From assembly GCF_049316285.1 (NCBI RefSeq), contig NZ_JBMOXA010000017.1, positions 1 to 64,000 of the forward strand: 64,000 nucleotides of DNA, given 5' to 3'. The stretch comes from Rhodoferax_B sp049316285. Its GTDB lineage: Bacteria; Pseudomonadota; Gammaproteobacteria; Burkholderiales; Burkholderiaceae_C. Within the stretch, counting starts at the first letter, position 1, and every line of letters begins with the position of its first letter. A program made the position numbers and the translations under genes. Below are positions 60,141 to 64,000 of this stretch, piece after piece. The notes beneath the pieces were generated by a model. It did no database searches, was not told the DNA's origin, and saw only the letters and a program-made list of their open reading frames with translations.

Positions 60141-61070
60141 ATGGCATTTTTTCTGGAAACATTGCTCGGCGGCCTGATGGCCGGCATGTTGTATTCGCTG
60201 GTGGCGCTGGGTTTTGTGTTGATCTACAAGGCTTCCGGCGTGTTCAACTTTGCGCAGGGTGCGATGGTGCTGTTTGCCGCGCTGGCGATGGCGCGGTTTG
60301 CCCAATGGATTCCCGAGTGGACCGGCCTGAGTTCGATCTGGTTGGCCAACGTGCTGGCGTTTGCCGTGGCCGGTGTGATCATGTTCGCCGTGGCTTGGTT
60401 GATTGAAAAGCTGGTGCTGCGCCATCTGGTGAACCAAGAGGGCGCCACGCTGCTCATGGCCACGTTAGGCATTACCTACTTTCTGGAAGGTCTGGGTCAA
60501 ACACTGTTTGGCAGCAGCATCTACAAGATCGACATCGGCATGCCCAAAGACCCTATCTTTGTGCTTGAAGGTGTGTTCCAGGGTGGGGTGCTGATCAACC
60601 CGGAAGACGTGATTGCCGCCGCCATCGCTGCGGCCTTGGTGGTCGGGCTGAGCATCTTCTTCCAGAAAACCATCACCGGCCGTGCGCTGCGCGCCGTAGC
60701 CGACGACCACCAGGCCGCGCAGTCCATTGGCATTCCGCTGAACCACATCTGGGTGGTGGTGTGGTGTGTTGCCGGCATGGTCGCGCTGGTGGCCGGGATG
60801 ATCTGGGGCAGCAAGCTGGGCGTGCAGTTTTCGCTCACCACGGTGGCGCTGCGTGCGCTGCCGGTGGTGATCCTGGGCGGGCTCACTTCGGTGCCGGGCG
60901 CCATCATAGGTGGCTTGATCATAGGGGTAGGCGAGAAGCTTTCCGAGGTCTACCTGGGCCCGTTGGTCGGCGGAGGTATCGAGATCTGGTTTGCGTATGT
61001 GCTGGCGCTCGGCTTCCTTCTTATTCGCCCCCAAGGTCTCTTTGGCGAAAAAATCATTGACCGGGTTTAG
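60141..61070 (+). CDS. Branched-chain-type ABC permease (LivH-like)
   Basis: 309 aa with about eight membrane segments. 'LLGGLMAGMLYSLVALGFVLIYKASGVFNFAQGAM' region is the LivH N-terminal signature, and 'GRALRAVADDHQAAQSIGI' and 'VVILGGLTSVPGAIIGGLIIGVGE' region are the conserved coupling and core parts. Works with the LivM-like protein as the inner-membrane channel. Confidence 0.94.
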   Translation: MAFFLETLLGGLMAGMLYSLVALGFVLIYKASGVFNFAQGAMVLFAALAMARFAQWIPEWTGLSSIWLANVLAFAVAGVIMFAVAWLIEKLVLRHLVNQEGATLLMATLGITYFLEGLGQTLFGSSIYKIDIGMPKDPIFVLEGVFQGGVLINPEDVIAAAIAAALVVGLSIFFQKTITGRALRAVADDHQAAQSIGIPLNHIWVVVWCVAGMVALVAGMIWGSKLGVQFSLTTVALRALPVVILGGLTSVPGAIIGGLIIGVGEKLSEVYLGPLVGGGIEIWFAYVLALGFLLIRPQGLFGEKIIDRV

Positions 61071-61209
61071 ACCTATGAACACCCCCAGTCTTCGCGCACT
61101 TCGTGTCGCTATGCCAACCCCCTTGCAGGGGGCAACACTTGCGGCCTGGCAAAGCCAGTTTTGCAGTGTTTGCCTGCCAAGCGAGCGTTAACTTCTATAG
61201 GCGCCTGAA
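61071..61209. repeat. Intergenic repeat element inside the ABC transporter operon
   Basis: 139 bases between the two permease genes contain CCCCC-TTGCA-GGGGG (61118-61132) in a setting ('CTTCGCGCACTTCGTGTCG...GCAACACTTGCGG') that resembles intergenic repeats of Comamonadaceae. A 38-codon frame across it is not regarded as a gene. Confidence 0.6.
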
Positions 61210-62286
61210 ATGCTTTACAGAGAAAACGGCCAATTTAAGTCCAGCTACCGTGCGGACCAGCAGATCTTCGCCATCACGCAAGACCGCTGGGCCATGCTGG
61301 CGCTGTTGGCGCTGGCCTTCATCGTGGTGCCGGCGTTCGCCAGCGACTACCTGTTTCGCGCCATCTTGATCCCCTTCCTCATCATGGCGCTGGCCGCGCT
61401 GGGTGTGAACATCCTGGTGGGTTACTGCGGGCAGATCTCGCTGGGCTCGGGCGCCTTCATGGCGGTGGGTGCCTACGGCGCCTATAACTTCTTTGTGCGG
61501 GTGCCGGGCATGCCGCTGATCCCGGCGTTGATCTTGGGTGGCCTGTGTGCCACGGCGTTCGGCATTTTGTTCGGCCTGCCAAGCCTGCGTGTGAAGGGGC
61601 TTTATCTGGCGGTGGCCACACTGGCCGCGCAGTTCTTCAGCGACTGGATGTTCCTGCGCATCAAGTGGTTTGTGAACGACTCACCCTCGGGCTCGATCTC
61701 GGTCAACGGTCTGCAGGTGTTTGGCTTGCCGATTGAGAGCGCGCAGAGCAAATACCTGTTCTGCCTGGTGCTTTTGGCCGTGATTGCGCTGCTGGCCAAG
61801 AACCTGGTGCGGGGCGCCATTGGCCGCGAGTGGATGGCCATTCGCGACATGGACGTGGCGGCCGCCGTGATCGGCATCCGCCCCATGTATGCCAAGCTCA
61901 CCGCGTTTGCGGTCAGCTCGTTCATTGTGGGTGTCGCCGGTGCCTTATGGGGCTTTGTGCACCTGGGTGCGTGGGAGCCTGCGGCGTTTTCGGTCGACCA
62001 GTCATTTCGCCTGCTGTTCATGGTCATCATCGGTGGCCTGGGCTCGATTGCCGGGGCGTTTTTTGGCGCGGCCTTCATCATTGTGCTGCCGGTGGTGTTG
62101 AGCCAGTTGCTGCCGGCCATTGCCTCGATTTTTGGCGTGGAGGTTTCCACCGCCACGGTTTCACACGCGGAGTTGATGGTGTTTGGCGCTTTGATCGTGT
62201 GGTTCCTGATCGTCGAGCCCCATGGCCTGGCCAAGTTGTGGTCTATCGGTCGGCAGAAGCTGCGCATCTGGCCGTTCCCGCATTGA
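61210..62286 (+). CDS. Branched-chain-type ABC permease (LivM-like)
   Basis: 358 aa with about ten membrane segments. 'LGVNILVGYCGQISLGSGAFMAVGAYGAY' region is the LivM signature, 'GREWMAIRDMDVAAAVIGI' the coupling helix and 'FMVIIGGLGSIAGAFFGAAF' the core. The N-terminal about 35 residues are polar, beginning MLYRENGQFKSSYRADQQ. Start ATG 61210. Confidence 0.94.
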   Translation: MLYRENGQFKSSYRADQQIFAITQDRWAMLALLALAFIVVPAFASDYLFRAILIPFLIMALAALGVNILVGYCGQISLGSGAFMAVGAYGAYNFFVRVPGMPLIPALILGGLCATAFGILFGLPSLRVKGLYLAVATLAAQFFSDWMFLRIKWFVNDSPSGSISVNGLQVFGLPIESAQSKYLFCLVLLAVIALLAKNLVRGAIGREWMAIRDMDVAAAVIGIRPMYAKLTAFAVSSFIVGVAGALWGFVHLGAWEPAAFSVDQSFRLLFMVIIGGLGSIAGAFFGAAFIIVLPVVLSQLLPAIASIFGVEVSTATVSHAELMVFGALIVWFLIVEPHGLAKLWSIGRQKLRIWPFPH

Positions 62287-62345
62287 TTTTCTGTCGCGCA
62301 TCACATCTGTTTCGGGGTTGGTTCTAAACACAAGGAGAGAGACAA

Positions 62346-63686
62346 ATGAAGCTTCAACACGTACGCAAAATGGTGCTGGCCATGACGGCTGTCGCGGCCG
62401 GTGCATCGGCCATGCTCAGCACATCGGCCTGGGCACAGGCCAAAGAGCAGTTCTTCCCGCTGCTGTCGTACCGCACCGGGCCGTATGCGCCCAATGGTGT
62501 GCCATGGGCCAACGGCAAGCAGGACTATCTGAAAATGGTCAACGCGCGCGACGGTGGCATCAACGGTGTGAAGCTCACCTATGAAGAGTGCGAAACCGGC
62601 TACGCCACGGACCGTGGTGTGGAGTGTTATGAACGCCTGAAGAGCCGCCCCGGCGTGGCGCTGTTTGATCCGCAGGCCACTGGCATCACCTTTGCGCTGA
62701 CCGAGAAGGCACCTGTCGACAAGGTGCCGCTGCTCACCCTGGGCTATGGACTGTCGGTGGCGCAAGACGGTATGGCCTTCAAGTGGAACTTCCCGTTGAT
62801 GGGCAGCTACTGGACTGGCGCCGACATCCTGATCCAGCATTTGGGCAAGAAGGAAGGTGGCCTGGACAAGCTCAAGGGCAAGAAGATCACGCTGGTCTAC
62901 CACGACTCACCGTTTGGCAAAGAGCCGATTCCGCTGCTGCAAGAGCGCGCCAAGATGCATGGTTTTGACCTGCAGATGATTCCGGTCACGGCGCCCGGCG
63001 TGGAGCAAAAATCCGCCTGGCTGCAAGTGCGCCAAAGCCGCCCCGACTATGTGTTGCTGTGGGGCTGGGGCGTGATGAACTCCACCGCGCTGAAGGAAGC
63101 CCAAGCCACGGGTTATCCACGCGACAAGATGTATGGTGTGTGGTGGGCCGGTGCCGAGCCGGATGTGAAAGACGTGGGTGAAGGCGCCAAGGGCTACAAC
63201 GCGCTGGCGCTCAACACCTCGGGCACACAACCCAAGGTCATTCAAGACATCCTGAAGTATGTACACGACAAGGGCCAAGGCACGGGGCCCAAGGATGAAG
63301 TGGGCTCGGTGCTGTACACGCGCGGCGTGATCATCCAGATGCTGTCGATCGAAGCCGTGCGCCGCGCGCAGGAGCGTTTTGGCAAGGGCAAGGTCATGAC
63401 CGGTGAGCAAGTGCGCTGGGGACTGGAAAACCTGGCGCTGGACCAGAAGCGTCTGGACGAGTTGGGCCTGGCCGGCGTGATGCGCCCGCTCAGCACCTCG
63501 TGTGCCGACCACATGGGTTCGACCTGGGCACGTGTGCAGACCTGGGATGGCCAGAAGTGGAGCTTCAGCTCTGACTTCATGCAGGCCGACGAGCAGATCT
63601 TGAAGCCCATGGTGAAAGCCGGTGCCGAGAAGTATCTGGGCGACAAGAAGATGACGCGCCGCGAAGTGGCGGACTGCCAGAGCTAA
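62346..63686 (+). CDS. Branched-chain-type ABC substrate-binding protein
   Basis: 446-aa periplasmic binding protein. Signal peptide with cleavage after about residue 30 (SAWA|Q). The Peripla_BP_6 fold is seen in 'LSYRTGPYAPNGVPWANGKQDYLKMV' region, 'LTYEECETGYATDRGVECYERL' region and 'PDYVLLWGWGVMNSTALKEAQATGYP' region. Members next to an acyl-CoA synthetase usually bind aromatic or fatty acids and not branched-chain amino acids; here this is inference. AAGGAGAG site before ATG. Confidence 0.93.
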   Translation: MKLQHVRKMVLAMTAVAAGASAMLSTSAWAQAKEQFFPLLSYRTGPYAPNGVPWANGKQDYLKMVNARDGGINGVKLTYEECETGYATDRGVECYERLKSRPGVALFDPQATGITFALTEKAPVDKVPLLTLGYGLSVAQDGMAFKWNFPLMGSYWTGADILIQHLGKKEGGLDKLKGKKITLVYHDSPFGKEPIPLLQERAKMHGFDLQMIPVTAPGVEQKSAWLQVRQSRPDYVLLWGWGVMNSTALKEAQATGYPRDKMYGVWWAGAEPDVKDVGEGAKGYNALALNTSGTQPKVIQDILKYVHDKGQGTGPKDEVGSVLYTRGVIIQMLSIEAVRRAQERFGKGKVMTGEQVRWGLENLALDQKRLDELGLAGVMRPLSTSCADHMGSTWARVQTWDGQKWSFSSDFMQADEQILKPMVKAGAEKYLGDKKMTRREVADCQS

Positions 63687-63852
63687 GGAGCAGCCCCGAG
63701 ACGCTGACCTGCCTGCCCCCTTCTCTCCTGGCGCATTGCGCAGATGGAAGAGGGGAAGGGGGATACCAGCAGCGCGGCGGGGCGACCCTTGCGTGGTGGC
63801 CCCGGCCTGGGGTGCACCCGCAGTCCTTCGACTGGCACAGCGAAAGCAACAC
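63687..63852. repeat. Intergenic hairpin and repeat element before the last ATPase gene
   Basis: CCCCCTTCTCTCC and GGAAGAGGGGAAGGGGG (about 63715-63762) can pair. The following stretch 'GGCGGGGCGACCCTTGCGTGGTGGCCCCGGCC...' resembles another intergenic repeat. No gene seen. Confidence 0.55.
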
Positions 63853-64000
63853 ATGGAATCACCAAACATCGTTCTCAACGTCAACGGCATCGAGGTCATC
63901 TACAACCACGTGATCCTGGTGCTCAAAGGCGTGTCGTTGCGTGTGCCCGAGGGCGGCATCGTGGCGCTGCTCGGTGGCAACGGCGCGGGCAAGACCACCA
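63853..64000 (+). CDS. Branched-chain-type ABC ATPase (LivF-like), cut by window end
   Basis: The first 49 residues are present: MESPNIVLNVNGIEVIYNHVI, ending in Walker A GGNGAGKTT. This is the LivF partner of the LivG-like ATPase. The frame runs off the end of the window. Confidence 0.9.
   Translation, partial: MESPNIVLNVNGIEVIYNHVILVLKGVSLRVPEGGIVALLGGNGAGKTT

Noticed and set aside
61076..61191. 38-codon frame between the two permease genes
   Set aside because: It coincides with a hairpin-bearing intergenic repeat, so it is probably non-coding.

Overview
The window is dense, high-GC bacterial DNA. Gene content points to a betaproteobacterium of the order Burkholderiales, most likely Comamonadaceae (Rhodoferax/Polaromonas-like). 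The reasons are the aerobic cobalamin genes with CbtAB, the Crp/acyl-CoA-synthetase/Liv-type ABC group, the 'Gcr' membrane protein, the short GCGCAAGCAGCTA repeat and the intergenic hairpin repeats. This is judged from protein recognition alone; no database search was run.

Layout. 1-10355: a cut-off AEC permease, an unusual SDR protein, an MFS exporter, DUF2076, a TPM/TPM/LemA operon, an NTF2-like protein with a YheT-like hydrolase, and a chemoreceptor ending in a CheR-docking-like tail. 10432-17954: a cytochrome c, then an RND tripartite pump operon (outer membrane, inner membrane and periplasmic parts) divergent from its TetR regulator, with a clear palindromic operator between them. 17951-18925: a DedA-rhodanese fusion. 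18994-34556: one cobalamin locus of about 15.5 kb. It begins with a cobalamin riboswitch and a possible 26-aa leader ORF, then runs cobW, cobN, ChlI-like ATPase, VWA protein, cobG, H, I, J, (cobK inverted), L, E, M, F, cbtB, cbtA and a strong terminator. These genes cover precorrin-2 to hydrogenobyrinate plus cobalt import and insertion. CobA, CobB, CobS/T and the late genes are absent here. 34641-34757: tRNA-Arg(CCG) and its terminator. 34902-49925: FAD oxidoreductase, Cache chemoreceptor, AEC permease, priA, hemE (with DnaA boxes between the last two), rhomboid protease, thiL and a MarR/antiporter/GCS2-ligase/antiporter group. 50111-53397: Gcr-type membrane protein, apaG, rpe.

The most unusual region is 53413-57225. 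A 5'-truncated crp/fnr fragment and an intact crp/fnr paralogue bracket about 2.5 kb of lower-GC DNA. That DNA is a small integron cassette array with no integrase in the window (a CALIN). Four attC sites of 57-58 bp separate five one-gene cassettes, all on the + strand: an unknown protein, a protein with a D...ExK nuclease-like motif, a protein with a HEPN-type Rx4H motif, a CPCC Cys-rich protein, and a last cassette that has lost its attC and runs into crp. The nuclease-like cassettes suggest defence or toxin functions, but this is inference.

57329-64000: a long-chain acyl-CoA synthetase followed by a branched-chain-amino-acid-type ABC importer (ATPase, two permeases, binding protein, and a second ATPase cut by the window end). 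Together they look like an uptake-and-CoA-activation module for a carboxylic acid, divergent from crp.
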